Shown piece by piece: positions 15,448 through 23,010 of a DNA stretch of 27,439 nucleotides; position 1 is the stretch's first letter; each line of letters opens with the position of its first letter. Below the pieces are notes generated by a model, which ran no database searches, was not told where the DNA came from, and saw only the letters and a program-made list of their open reading frames with translations. The stretch spans positions 1 to 27,439 of the forward strand of contig CAZPLR010000025.1 of assembly GCA_964587555.1 (NCBI GenBank), in the 5' to 3' direction. Source of the DNA: JAHHTP01 sp964587555 (lineage in GTDB: Bacteria; Bacillota; Clostridia; Oscillospirales; Ruminococcaceae). The position numbers were made by a program, and so were the translations under genes.

Positions 15448-15957
15448 ATGAAAAACTGCCCAAACTGCCAGCAGCAGATAGGGGATAACGAAATGTACTG
15501 CCCAAACTGCGGTGCTCGCGTTGACGCGCAGCCGCAGCAGCAAAATACGCAGCAGTACGCACAGACCGCTCAGCCGGGTTATGGCCAGCAGCAGTATAGC
15601 CAGCCGGGTTATGACCAGCAGCAGTACAATCAGCCGGGCTACGACCAGCAGCAGTACAATCAGCCAAATTACAGCCAGCAGCCAAACTATGGTCAGCCGG
15701 CTGCTCCGACCAAATATTTCAACACGACTCCGTTCATGGTTTGGTCTATTTTAAACCTGCTTTTCTGCTGTTTGCCGCTTGGTATCTGGTCGCTTGTGCT
15801 GACCTGCACCTTAAATAACAAGCCTACCTATCAGGAAGCAGAGAAAAACTATAAAATGGCAAAAATTCTCTGCATTGTCGGCACAGCCGTCGGTTTTGTT
15901 GTTGAGCTGATCTATGTCATTTTGGCCGTCATGGGCGTTGCCGCCGCTTCCTATTGA
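15448..15957 (+). CDS. Zinc-ribbon, low-complexity, CD225-like membrane protein
   Basis: A 169-residue protein in three parts. An N-terminal zinc ribbon has two CPNC knuckles (CPNC at 4-7 and 18-21). A Gln/Tyr/Pro/Asn-rich low-complexity stretch (about 26-88) is built from 10-residue repeats such as QPGYDQQQYN. The C-terminal membrane domain has two hydrophobic segments (about 97-117 and 138-165). They are separated by a polar loop (NNKPTYQEAEKNYKMAK) in the pattern of CD225/dispanin proteins, in which Cys residues lie in the first segment (NLLFCCLPLG). ATG 15448 has GAGGAGG 8 bases upstream. It is monocistronic: consensus promoter before, terminator after. The function is unknown. Confidence 0.85.
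   Translation: MKNCPNCQQQIGDNEMYCPNCGARVDAQPQQQNTQQYAQTAQPGYGQQQYSQPGYDQQQYNQPGYDQQQYNQPNYSQQPNYGQPAAPTKYFNTTPFMVWSILNLLFCCLPLGIWSLVLTCTLNNKPTYQEAEKNYKMAKILCIVGTAVGFVVELIYVILAVMGVAAASY
15571..15690 (+). repeat. 30-bp tandem coding repeat
   Basis: Units start at 15571, 15601 and 15631, with a degenerate fourth at 15661. Each encodes ten residues of the form QPGYxQQQYx. Differences between units are few (for example GGTTAT and GGCTAC for Gly-Tyr), which indicates recent expansion. The repeat is in frame, so copy number changes would lengthen the low-complexity linker without breaking the gene. Confidence 0.85.
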
Positions 15958-16002
15958 TCCTTCACAATGACATAACCGCAGACATAATCGTGCAATCACA
16001 CC

Positions 16003-16042
16003 AAAGCGTACTCCAGCCATAACGGGCGGAGTACGCTTTTTT
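16003..16042 (+). terminator. Intrinsic terminator after the zinc-ribbon membrane protein gene
   Basis: A perfect 12-bp stem (AAAGCGTACTCC with GGAGTACGCTTT) and a 13-base loop, then a continuing T run. It separates this gene from the ABC-F gene 30 bases downstream. I see no convincing promoter between them, so the ABC-F gene may depend on read-through or on a weak upstream promoter. Confidence 0.88.
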
Positions 16043-16071
16043 CCGGGGAAACGAACAGAAAGGACATTCGT

Positions 16072-18039
16072 ATGCTTGTTTCCATCTCCGGCGTATCCAA
16101 GTATTACGGAGAACGCCTTATCCTAAAAGACTTAAATCTCTCTATCGAGGACAACGACCGCATTGGTCTTATCGGCGCCAATGGCGCCGGAAAATCCACG
16201 CTGCTACAGATGATCTGCGACGGCATGGAGTATGACACCGCGCAGGAACAATCCGGCATCGGCGTCAAAAACGGCGTTACCATCGGATTTCTGCGTCAAA
16301 ACGCCGGTCTAAACAAAAACAACTCTATCTACACCGAGATGCGCAGCGTTTTCTCCTCGCTCAACGCGCTCGAGCAGAAACTGCGCGACGCCGAACGCCG
16401 GATGGCGGATATTACCGACCGCGACAGCGAGGAATACCGCCGCCTCATGGCGCAATACGCCGAGGATTCCGCCTATTTCGAGCATCAGGAAGGTTACCAG
16501 ATCGATCTGAAGATCAAGACCGTTTTAACCGGTATGGGTTTCTCGGACAAATCCTACGACTTCAACATCGCCGCCCTTTCCGGCGGTGAAAAGACCAGAT
16601 TGGCGCTTGCCAAGCTTTTGCTTGAGCAGCCGCAGCTTTTGGTACTGGACGAGCCGACCAATCACCTTGATTTCCGGACGCTAAACTGGCTTGAGGAATA
16701 TCTCAAGGACTATAAGGGCGGGCTTTTGATCGTTTCCCACGACCGCTATTTCTTAGATAAAATGGTAACAAAAATTTGGGAGATCGAGGACAAGACCATC
16801 GTTGCCTACAAAGGAAACTACAGCAAATACAAGATTCTGCGCGAGGAGCGGCTGAAGCGGCTGGAAAAGGAGTACAGCCAGCAGCAGGAGGAGATCGCCG
16901 CGCTTCAGGAGTATATCGATCGCAACATCGCCCGTGCTTCCACCGCTGCAAGCGCACGAAGCCGCATCCACAAGCTGGAGGCGATGGAGATCATCGAAAA
17001 GCCGTATATTGACCGGCGCAGACCGCATTTTAGCTTCACCTATGAACGCGAGCCGGTCAAGGATGTTCTGATCGCAGAGCATCTGAAGCTAAACGTCGGT
17101 ATCGGAGATGAAAAGCTCACGCTGTTTAACGATGTGAATCTGCATATCCGCCGGGGCGAGAAGGTCGCGGTCATCGGCGAAAACGGCGTTGGAAAATCAA
17201 CGCTGCTCAAATCGCTGATTGGGATTCTGCGGCAGCCGGGCGAAATCACATGGGGCAGAAACGTTACCTTAGGCTATTACGATCAGGAAAACCAAAATCT
17301 ATCGCCGGATAAAACGGTCCTGCAAGAGCTTTGGGAGCGCTATCCGACGATGCCGGAATTTGAGGTGCGCAAAATACTTGGCAGCGTGCTGATTACCGAC
17401 GACAATGTCTACAAAAAAATTAAGGTGATCAGCGGCGGTGAGAAAGCGAAGGTTGGACTTGCTGCGCTGATGACCGAGCACCGCAACACGCTGCTGCTCG
17501 ACGAACCGACCAACCATCTTGACCTGCAAAGCAAGGAAGCGCTTGAGGAAGGGCTGCAGGCGTTTACCGGAACGCTCATTTTTGTTTCGCACGACCGCTA
17601 TTTTCTCAACGCTGTTCCAACCAAGATCATTGAGCTTTGCGCCAAAAAGGAGGATCCGCAATCGCAGGAGACACGCATCTATAACGGCAACTACGACTTC
17701 TATATGGAGCAAAAAGCGTTAGAGCAGCAGGAGATCGCCGCTGAGAAAGCTGCGCCTGCGCCGGAAAAAGAGGGCGCAAAAAGCTATTATCGTTCCAAGG
17801 AGCAGCGGCGGGCGGACGCCAAAAAGCGCGCCGATCTCAAAGCGGCGGAGGAGCGCTTGGAACAGCTAGACAACGAGATCGCCGAAGCGGAGGGCATCAT
17901 TGCCGCGCCGGAAAACGCGAATAACTTCCTGCTGCTGACGGAGCAGTGCGAACGGCTGGAAACGCTGAAAAATACGCATGAAAACGTGATGGAAGAATGG
18001 CTTGCCTTATCGGAAGAAGTCGATCAGATTGGAAAATAA
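16072..18039 (+). CDS. ABC-F family ATPase (ribosome-associated type)
   Basis: A 655-residue protein with two ABC domains and no membrane segments. The first has Walker A GANGAGKST (35-43), signature LSGGEKTRLALAKLL (about 169-183) and LVLDEPTNHLD. The second has Walker A GENGVGKST (about 369-377), ISGGEKAKVGL and LLLDEPTNHLD. The linker between them (about 255-330) is of ordinary length with ARASTAASARSR, and a charged coiled coil ends the protein (about 575-655). This is the YdiF/Uup-like layout of housekeeping ABC-F proteins, which act on stalled or initiating ribosomes. Nothing indicates the longer linker of antibiotic-resistance members. ATG 16072 follows AGAAAGGA 7 bases upstream. Confidence 0.94.
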   Translation: MLVSISGVSKYYGERLILKDLNLSIEDNDRIGLIGANGAGKSTLLQMICDGMEYDTAQEQSGIGVKNGVTIGFLRQNAGLNKNNSIYTEMRSVFSSLNALEQKLRDAERRMADITDRDSEEYRRLMAQYAEDSAYFEHQEGYQIDLKIKTVLTGMGFSDKSYDFNIAALSGGEKTRLALAKLLLEQPQLLVLDEPTNHLDFRTLNWLEEYLKDYKGGLLIVSHDRYFLDKMVTKIWEIEDKTIVAYKGNYSKYKILREERLKRLEKEYSQQQEEIAALQEYIDRNIARASTAASARSRIHKLEAMEIIEKPYIDRRRPHFSFTYEREPVKDVLIAEHLKLNVGIGDEKLTLFNDVNLHIRRGEKVAVIGENGVGKSTLLKSLIGILRQPGEITWGRNVTLGYYDQENQNLSPDKTVLQELWERYPTMPEFEVRKILGSVLITDDNVYKKIKVISGGEKAKVGLAALMTEHRNTLLLDEPTNHLDLQSKEALEEGLQAFTGTLIFVSHDRYFLNAVPTKIIELCAKKEDPQSQETRIYNGNYDFYMEQKALEQQEIAAEKAAPAPEKEGAKSYYRSKEQRRADAKKRADLKAAEERLEQLDNEIAEAEGIIAAPENANNFLLLTEQCERLETLKNTHENVMEEWLALSEEVDQIGK

Positions 18040-18043
18040 AATC

Positions 18044-18078
18044 AAAAAAACAGGGCGTATCAGCACGATACGCCCTGT
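18044..18078. terminator. Terminator between convergent genes
   Basis: A perfect 12-bp stem (ACAGGGCGTATC, 18050-18061, with GATACGCCCTGT, 18067-18078) and a 5-base loop. On the minus strand it runs into TTTTTTT, a strong terminator for the tandem-TM2 gene. On the plus strand it follows the ABC-F stop codon but has only a weak T run (AAGATTTT), so it may work in both directions with unequal efficiency. Confidence 0.88.
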
Positions 18079-18110
18079 AAGATTTTAGTGCAGTGCCGTT
18101 TCCGGCGGAC

Positions 18111-18569
18111 TTACAGCCTCACAAGCGGATTTCCGTTTGCATCGGTGTCATAGCCGTTTTTCCCCATCAGGATCAGCACTCCCTCGACTAACCCCCAGAT
18201 CGTGCCCACACCGCAGGTGACGACCGTTACGATGATCTGCGCAATCGCAGTGTTGGTTTTTCCAAGGTAGAAATTATGGACGCCAAGACCGCCCGCAAGA
18301 AGCGCCAGCAGCCCCGCAACGATCTGATAGCGCGGACCGTCCGCTAGCGGCACGTTATTCGCATCAACACACATACTCTGTACATTCGCGAAGATCATGA
18401 TGCCCTCGATTAGTCCCCAAATACCGCCAATGCCGCAGGTGACGACCGTTACGACGATCTGGATGATCGCACGGTTGTTTTTACCAAGATAAAAGTTATG
18501 GATTCCGAACGCGCCCAAGGCCACGCCCAAAATTCCCGCAACCAGCTTTGATTTCTGCTGCATATTCAT
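18111..18569 (-). CDS. Protein of two tandem TM2 domains
   Basis: A 152-residue membrane protein made of two TM2 units (about 8-60 and 82-134). Each carries the conserved GxHNFYLGK motif followed by a second hydrophobic segment with VTVVTCGxGxIWGLxEG. The repeat period is 74 codons (222 bp). A 22-base stretch (starting 18211 and 18433) is identical in both copies, so the duplication is recent or kept by conversion. Each unit ends with a short polar tail (CVDANNVPL and DTDANGNPL). The start at 18569 has AAAGGAG 5 bases upstream; an ATG two codons later is about as good. TM2 proteins of bacteria have no settled function. Confidence 0.9.
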   Translation of the reverse strand: MNMQQKSKLVAGILGVALGAFGIHNFYLGKNNRAIIQIVVTVVTCGIGGIWGLIEGIMIFANVQSMCVDANNVPLADGPRYQIVAGLLALLAGGLGVHNFYLGKTNTAIAQIIVTVVTCGVGTIWGLVEGVLILMGKNGYDTDANGNPLVRL

Positions 18570-18613
18570 TCCTTCTCCTTTCTCCGCGCATAATGGCGGA
18601 TATATTACTTATT

Positions 18614-18642
18614 AGTATATCACAAAACCTATTCCTTCGCAA
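18614..18642 (-). promoter_or_regulatory. Promoter of the tandem-TM2 gene
   Basis: On the minus strand TTGCGA (18642-18637), 17 bases, TATACT (18619-18614), with an extended TGA before the -10. It sits between the terminator of the M23 peptidase gene and the TM2 start codon. Confidence 0.6.
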
Positions 18643-18680
18643 TACCCTATATGGAAGGAGAAGAAAATATATTTTCCGCA

Positions 18681-18714
18681 CAAAAATCTCCCGTACAAAT
18701 CCTATACGGGAGAT
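18681..18714 (-). terminator. Intrinsic terminator of the M23 peptidase gene
   Basis: On the minus strand a perfect 10-bp stem (ATCTCCCGTA with TACGGGAGAT) and a 9-base loop are followed by TTTTTG. It lies 9 bases past the stop codon. Confidence 0.85.
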
Positions 18715-18722
18715 CGGCTTGA

Positions 18723-20525
18723 TTATTTTAAATAATTCAGCGGATTGACATAGCTGCCGTTCAAATGCACCTCAAAGTGCAGATGCGGACCAGTGGCACG
18801 TCCGGAACTGCCAATATAGCCAATGGTGTCGCCGCGCGAAACTTTATCACCTACCGAAACGTTATAGCCGCTGCAATGCGCGTACCAGGTTTCAAGCCCG
18901 CTGCCGTGACTGATCTTAATCAATCTGCCGTAGGTGCCGCTGTAGCCGATAAAGGTGACGGTTCCGTCCGCCGCAGCGTAGATTTTGTCGCCGTAGCAGC
19001 CGCCCACCTTTGCAATATCGATCGCGCGGTGGAACGATCCCCAGCGCGAACCAAATCCAGAGGAAATATACCCGCCGGTCGTCGGCCATGACAGGTTGAT
19101 GCCGGTCGTATTATTCTCATTATGCGTCGTGATACCCGCCGGAACAGTGACAGGATCCGGTTCCTTCGTGCCGACCAGCACGATCTCATCCACCGGATTT
19201 TTCACAATCTCGCTTGAGAGAACGGTACGGCTGGTTTCTATACCGTTAATCAGCGTTACCTGCGCGGTAATCGATTCCACACCGTTTTGCCCTTCACACT
19301 TGACCTTGGTCTTTCCAATATACAGCGCGTCAGTTTCCTCCTCCACGGTGTCGTAGGCAATGGCGGCTTCGTAGGTCTGGGTTGTAACTGCTTGGATCGA
19401 CAGATACGGCTTGGACGCCGAGATCAACAGCTTGTCCCCAACATAAAGCTCCTGATCAATGCCCGGATTCAGCCTCAACAGCTCCTTATAATCCACGCCT
19501 AAAGCGGCGGCGATGCCCAGCGGTGTGTCGCCCGCCACAACGTCATAATAACGGTCGGCGGCTTCCTCCGATGTAAACAGCGCCTCTACCTCCTCATAGG
19601 AGATCAGGTTCGCTGCAACATAAAAGCCCTTCTGCACCTCAATATCTTTGGTGTAAGAAACCTCCTCATAACCGGTATCCAGTTTATACTGATCCAGCTT
19701 TTCATCGAGATAGCGCGTCACCGCACCCAGCTCGGTTACTGCGCCGATAAATTCTCCGTCGATATAGATTCCCTCTGCCTCGACGATATCCTCGTCCGCA
19801 TTCTGCATCATGCGATTGGTCAACTCCGCGCTGCTGACAACCTCTTCCCCCGCGCCAAGCGCGCGCACCGTCAGCTCCGCATCAACCGAAACCGCCTCTC
19901 CATCGTCCGGAATAATGATGCGGCTCTGCATATTCTTCGCGGCGGAAGCATACACCGCTTCATCCGTCACGCAGCCAAGCTCCACGCCGTTATATGTAAC
20001 CGCCAGAACATAATCGGTATGCAGTAAACTGGAAATGATATTCACCGCAACAACAACCGCAACAACTGGGATCGCATAATTGCAGATCGAAACAATAAAT
20101 CTCTTTCTCTTTTTCGGCGGCGCAAGCAGCCGCTTTGCGGTCATGAAAAGCCGCCTTGCAGAGCTTTGCTCCGGCGCTAACCGCGACGTAATTTCATATT
20201 CCTCTCTCACAACGCTAAACGCATTGCCGGCAAGAAGAAATACGTTTGCAGCTCCCGCGCCAAGCCGCGCAGAAAACCGCGCCAGCTTCCCAAACGAGCG
20301 CGCGGTGTGTCTGACTGCAAATGCACCGATACGCTGGGAAGCGGTTTTGCACCAGCCTGCGGCTGTCCTGAGATCGCTGAGCAGGCAGCGCCCAAAATAG
20401 GAAAAAAACCGCCAAACACGTTCTATCCCATAAAAAAGGGCAAACAGCGCCTGCTCTTTATCCGTCTGCTTTATTTTCTGTAATCGCCATTTCATTTGAT
20501 AACCATTCCTTTCGGAGCACTCCAT
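18723..20525 (-). CDS. Membrane-anchored M23 peptidase with LysM and G5 domains
   Basis: A 600-residue predicted cell-wall endopeptidase. A long basic cytoplasmic N-terminal part (about 1-142) is followed by one membrane segment (about 143-168). The outer region has a LysM domain (about 327-370, VVAGDTPLGIAAALGVDYKE), a G5 domain (about 375-455) and a C-terminal M23 lasso peptidase (about 478-600). The zinc site is intact: HRAID (His and Asp) and HLHFE, plus WYAH. It should cut peptidoglycan cross-bridges. ATG 20525 follows AGGA by 5 bases; ATG 20495 follows AAAGGA by 11 bases, so the first ten residues are uncertain. It is monocistronic, with a promoter at 20642-20670 and a terminator at 18681-18714. 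Confidence 0.92.
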   Translation of the reverse strand: MECSERNGYQMKWRLQKIKQTDKEQALFALFYGIERVWRFFSYFGRCLLSDLRTAAGWCKTASQRIGAFAVRHTARSFGKLARFSARLGAGAANVFLLAGNAFSVVREEYEITSRLAPEQSSARRLFMTAKRLLAPPKKRKRFIVSICNYAIPVVAVVVAVNIISSLLHTDYVLAVTYNGVELGCVTDEAVYASAAKNMQSRIIIPDDGEAVSVDAELTVRALGAGEEVVSSAELTNRMMQNADEDIVEAEGIYIDGEFIGAVTELGAVTRYLDEKLDQYKLDTGYEEVSYTKDIEVQKGFYVAANLISYEEVEALFTSEEAADRYYDVVAGDTPLGIAAALGVDYKELLRLNPGIDQELYVGDKLLISASKPYLSIQAVTTQTYEAAIAYDTVEEETDALYIGKTKVKCEGQNGVESITAQVTLINGIETSRTVLSSEIVKNPVDEIVLVGTKEPDPVTVPAGITTHNENNTTGINLSWPTTGGYISSGFGSRWGSFHRAIDIAKVGGCYGDKIYAAADGTVTFIGYSGTYGRLIKISHGSGLETWYAHCSGYNVSVGDKVSRGDTIGYIGSSGRATGPHLHFEVHLNGSYVNPLNYLK

Positions 20526-20641
20526 CCGTTTCCTATCCTGTACGCCGTTTTATGATCCCCTTATCTCCCAATTCCTTTTCGCCCGGCCTTCTTACGCGGA
20601 TGGTAAAAATGAATATCCGTCTTTTGCAAAGCACCATTTGT

Positions 20642-20670
20642 ATTATAGCGGATTTTTCACCCGATTGCAA
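20642..20670 (-). promoter_or_regulatory. Promoter of the M23 peptidase gene
   Basis: On the minus strand TTGCAA (20670-20665), 17 bases, TATAAT (20647-20642). It leaves an unusually long leader of about 110-140 bases, with a CGGAT/ATCCG hairpin. I compared the leader with c-di-GMP and c-di-AMP riboswitch landmarks from memory and see no match. Confidence 0.7.
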
Positions 20671-20696
20671 CCCTTTTGTAATCTTTTGTCGAACAA

Positions 20697-20727
20697 ACAG
20701 AAAAATCCGGCTATAAAGCCGGATTTT
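20697..20727 (-). terminator. Intrinsic terminator after the GT2-DUF2304 pair
   Basis: A perfect 10-bp stem (AAAATCCGGC with GCCGGATTTT) and a 6-base loop. On the minus strand it runs into TTTTTC, about 50 bases past the DUF2304 stop codon. Confidence 0.82.
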
Positions 20728-20775
20728 AAGTACTTTTTCAAAAGATTTTCGAGGGACAATGATTACAAATTGTAA

Positions 20776-21177
20776 CTATTCTGCATCCTCTCCATGATCT
20801 GGCGGATCATGCGCAGCGCTGTCTAAAACGCGCGACTCCAACTCGCGCAGCCGTTTTTCCAAAAGTGCGATCGTCTGCGCGGTCTGGCGCAGCTTACACT
20901 CATTGTTTGAGCCCTTCAGCGCCATAAAGAACATTTTCATCAGCAGCACAAAGATAATCAAGACATAGACCAAATTAGCCGGGCTGTAAAAATCAAGCAA
21001 ATCTGCAAAAAAGATGGCAATCTGCGGGAAGATGCTTAAAACAAGCAAAGCGGCGCAGAATAATATCCAGAACACCGCGTCGGAGATCAGGAACTTTTCG
21101 CGGCGGATGCGGCGCATCATCAATAGAAAAACCAGAAGGGAAACTACGATCAAAAGAATCCGTATAGTTGGCGACAT
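20776..21177 (-). CDS. DUF2304 small membrane protein
   Basis: A 133-residue protein with three hydrophobic segments (about 5-20, 31-50 and 66-88) and a charged coiled-coil C-terminal tail (about 95-120, LRQTAQTIALLEKRLRELES), as in DUF2304 proteins. The start at 21177 has AAAGGAGG 7 bases upstream; a longer frame to 21264 would overlap the upstream gene and has no such site. It lies 14 bases after a GT2 gene. This pairing is common in Firmicutes glycan loci, where DUF2304 is thought to be a membrane partner of the polyprenyl-phosphate glycosyltransferase. That role is inferred from context. Confidence 0.85.
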   Translation of the reverse strand: MSPTIRILLIVVSLLVFLLMMRRIRREKFLISDAVFWILFCAALLVLSIFPQIAIFFADLLDFYSPANLVYVLIIFVLLMKMFFMALKGSNNECKLRQTAQTIALLEKRLRELESRVLDSAAHDPPDHGEDAE

Positions 21178-21191
21178 AGAAAGACCTCCTT

Positions 21192-21905
21192 TTAGGTTTT
21201 GCGAAACCACTGAATGAACAGGATGGAAAGCAGCATCCGGATCATATACTGAATAACCCGCCAAAAGCGCAGATAGCTTTTGCCGGCAAGCCGCTCCTCC
21301 ATTTGGACCGGCAGCTCAACGACCTGATACCCGCTTCGCAGCAGATATGCAATCATATCTGGCTCCGGATCAAAATTCGGCGCCTTGTCGAAGTAATCGA
21401 GTACCTTTGTACCGAACAGCCGCATACCGGAGGTCGGATCGGTGATTGTTTTTCCTGTCGTCAGGCGGATTGCGCCGCGCAGCAGAAAGCTGCCTGTCTT
21501 GCGCAGCGAATGCAGCTTTTTTCCTGCGGAGTCCAGATAGCGCGAGCCGATTACGACGTCCGCGCCCGCCTTTGCCGCAGCCAGCATCTGCGGAATATAC
21601 TGCGGCAGGTGCTGCCCGTCGGCGTCGAACTGCATCACATAGCCGTAGCCGTTTTCCTTCGCGTAATGCACGCCGGCCTGAAACGCGCCGCTCAATCCCA
21701 AATTCACCGGCAGCCGCAAAAGCGGATAGCCGTTTTGCAGGCAGATATCTGCGGTCTGATCAGACGAGCCGTCGTCAACCACGACAAAATCGACGTCCGG
21801 ACAGCGCGCCGCGAGATTGTCCACGGTGTGTTTTAAGCTTTCTTCCTCGTTAAAGGCGGGAATCACCACCAAAAGCCTGTCCTTTTGTTCCGGTCTGTGC
21901 GGCAA
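21192..21905 (-). CDS. Family 2 glycosyltransferase (polyprenyl-phosphate sugar synthase type)
   Basis: A 237-residue GT-A glycosyltransferase, predicted to move a sugar from a nucleotide donor to undecaprenyl phosphate at the inner face of the membrane. Motifs: VVIPAFNEEESL, VVVDDGSSDQT, the metal-binding DADG (in MQFDADGQH), GSRY and DPTSGMRLF. The C terminus has a basic, amphipathic then hydrophobic stretch (YMIRMLLSILFIQWF) that probably attaches to the membrane without the full TM pair of GtrB. TTG 21905 is chosen as start because AAGAGG lies 8 bases upstream; an in-frame GTG at 21914 sits too close to that site. It is followed by DUF2304. Confidence 0.9.
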   Translation of the reverse strand: MPHRPEQKDRLLVVIPAFNEEESLKHTVDNLAARCPDVDFVVVDDGSSDQTADICLQNGYPLLRLPVNLGLSGAFQAGVHYAKENGYGYVMQFDADGQHLPQYIPQMLAAAKAGADVVIGSRYLDSAGKKLHSLRKTGSFLLRGAIRLTTGKTITDPTSGMRLFGTKVLDYFDKAPNFDPEPDMIAYLLRSGYQVVELPVQMEERLAGKSYLRFWRVIQYMIRMLLSILFIQWFRKT

Positions 21906-21943
21906 GGCAAGCACCTCTTTTCTTTTGTCTTATTTACTCTCTT

Positions 21944-21972
21944 ATCTTACCATAGATCAAGCAATTTTGCAA
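21944..21972 (-). promoter_or_regulatory. Promoter of the GT2-DUF2304 pair
   Basis: On the minus strand TTGCAA (21972-21967), 17 bases, TAAGAT (21949-21944), with an extended TGG before the -10. It diverges from the yceD promoter about 90 bases away. Confidence 0.6.
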
Positions 21973-22063
21973 TTCCTTTTTCTGACCGGATGCCAGCAAG
22001 CGATCATTTCAGGAGAACTATATCAGATAATTCGTTGAAAGTGCGGATTTTTTCGAGCAGGGC

Positions 22064-22092
22064 TTGACAAAAGACAAAATTTGCGGTAAAAT
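22064..22092 (+). promoter_or_regulatory. Promoter of yceD-rpmF
   Basis: TTGACA (22064-22069), exactly 17 bases, TAAAAT (22087-22092). The leader is about 30 bases. It drives the ribosomal protein unit. Confidence 0.82.
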
Positions 22093-22129
22093 AGTTTGAC
22101 ATAGCAAATGGCACAAGTGAGGTGTTTGT

Positions 22130-22657
22130 ATGCTGTTACAGTTAACGCAGGCTTTCAATATCGAAGGCGAGAAGGTCTCAGTTTCCTTTCCGCTCGATTT
22201 AAGCGACTGCGATGTCAACGGATCGTATCCGTTTGACCGCCCGATTTCGGTTCGTGCAGAAGCGGTCAACCGTGCCGGGGTCGTAACCTTATCCTACAGT
22301 ATTGCATCTGCCATACATCTCAGATGTGACCGCTGTTTGGCTGTGTTCCCGTATTCGCTGAACATAACGGAGAAACGGGTCTTGGTTCGTGAGATGCAGA
22401 ATGCCGAGGAAATCAGCGAAGATTACACCGAGGTTGCAGACGATGTGCTGGACGTTTCCGAACTGGCAAGAGAGGCAATCCTCTTAAGCCTGCCGTCCAA
22501 AATTCTCTGCAAGGAGGACTGTAAAGGTCTTTGCCCGCAATGCGGCGTCAATCTCAACGAAAGAACCTGTAACTGCTGTGCAAAAAAAGCGGACCCTAGG
22601 CTGCAGATCCTGAGCGAGCTTTTGGAGCAGATGTCAGATGAATCACAACAACAATAA
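22130..22657 (+). CDS. yceD: YceD/DUF177 family protein, rRNA-related
   Basis: A 175-residue member of the YceD (DUF177) family, which lies next to rpmF across bacteria and has been linked to 23S rRNA accumulation. Two cysteine-rich sites are visible: CDRC (about 67-70) and a C-terminal cluster CKEDCKGLCPQCGVNL (about 125-140) followed by CNCC, probably zinc-binding. Between them is the acidic EEISEDYTEVADDVLDVSEL segment typical of the family. ATG 22130 follows a GAGGTG site. The gene is 15 bases upstream of rpmF in the same operon. Confidence 0.92.
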   Translation: MLLQLTQAFNIEGEKVSVSFPLDLSDCDVNGSYPFDRPISVRAEAVNRAGVVTLSYSIASAIHLRCDRCLAVFPYSLNITEKRVLVREMQNAEEISEDYTEVADDVLDVSELAREAILLSLPSKILCKEDCKGLCPQCGVNLNERTCNCCAKKADPRLQILSELLEQMSDESQQQ

Positions 22658-22672
22658 GGAGGTGCAAAACAC

Positions 22673-22855
22673 TTGGCAGTACCAAAGAGAAAAACCTCGA
22701 AAGCAAGACGCGATAAAAGACGTTCCGCCGTATGGAAACTGGATATGCCGGCTTTGAGCAAATGCCCGCAGTGCGGCGAATTAAAGGCTCCGCACAAGGT
22801 ATGCGGCAACTGCGGCTATTACAAAGGCGTAGAGGTTATTAAAAAAGAGGCTTAA
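22673..22855 (+). CDS. rpmF: 50S ribosomal protein L32
   Basis: A 60-residue L32 of normal length, starting MAVPKRKTSKARRDKRR and with the zinc-binding form CPQC (31, 34) and CGNC (44, 47). Having all four cysteines makes it the zinc-containing type rather than the cysteine-free paralogue used under zinc limitation. The start is TTG at 22673, with AAGGAGG 10 bases upstream; a non-ATG start is unusual for a ribosomal protein. The gene is co-transcribed with yceD and followed by two hairpins. Confidence 0.97.
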   Translation: MAVPKRKTSKARRDKRRSAVWKLDMPALSKCPQCGELKAPHKVCGNCGYYKGVEVIKKEA

Positions 22856-22868
22856 TCCATCGCATTTT

Positions 22869-22897
22869 AAGAAGCATAATTGCAAAATGCTTCTTTT
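22869..22897 (+). terminator. First hairpin after rpmF
   Basis: AAGAAGCAT pairs with ATGCTTCTT around a 9-base loop and ends in TTTT. It starts 14 bases after the rpmF stop codon. The stem is AT-rich, so it may be a weak terminator that needs the one downstream. Confidence 0.65.
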
Positions 22898-22904
22898 GCG
22901 TAGG

Positions 22905-22956
22905 ATGCAAAAAGTTCTGCCGCCGCAGCAAACGTGGCGGCAGTTTTTTGTTTGCA
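22905..22956 (+). terminator. Second, stronger terminator after rpmF
   Basis: CTGCCGCC (22917-22924) pairs with GGCGGCAG (22936-22943) and is followed by TTTTTTG. The outer bases ATGCAAA and TTTGCAT can also pair, enclosing the hairpin. This gives an efficient stop before the radical-SAM gene. Confidence 0.82.
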
Positions 22957-23010
22957 TACCCCTTTCCGGTTATCCGATCCATCAAATGAGAGCAAAGGAG
23001 ATATAACGGC

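Noticed and set aside
15571..15690. Regular 30-bp repeats that could suggest a CRISPR or intergenic repeat array.
   Set aside because: There are no unique spacers; the units are contiguous, in frame and encode a Gln/Tyr-rich linker.
16072..18039. ABC-F protein as a possible antibiotic-resistance determinant.
   Set aside because: The interdomain linker is of ordinary length and the C-terminal coiled coil is of the housekeeping YdiF/Uup type; nothing suggests mobility.
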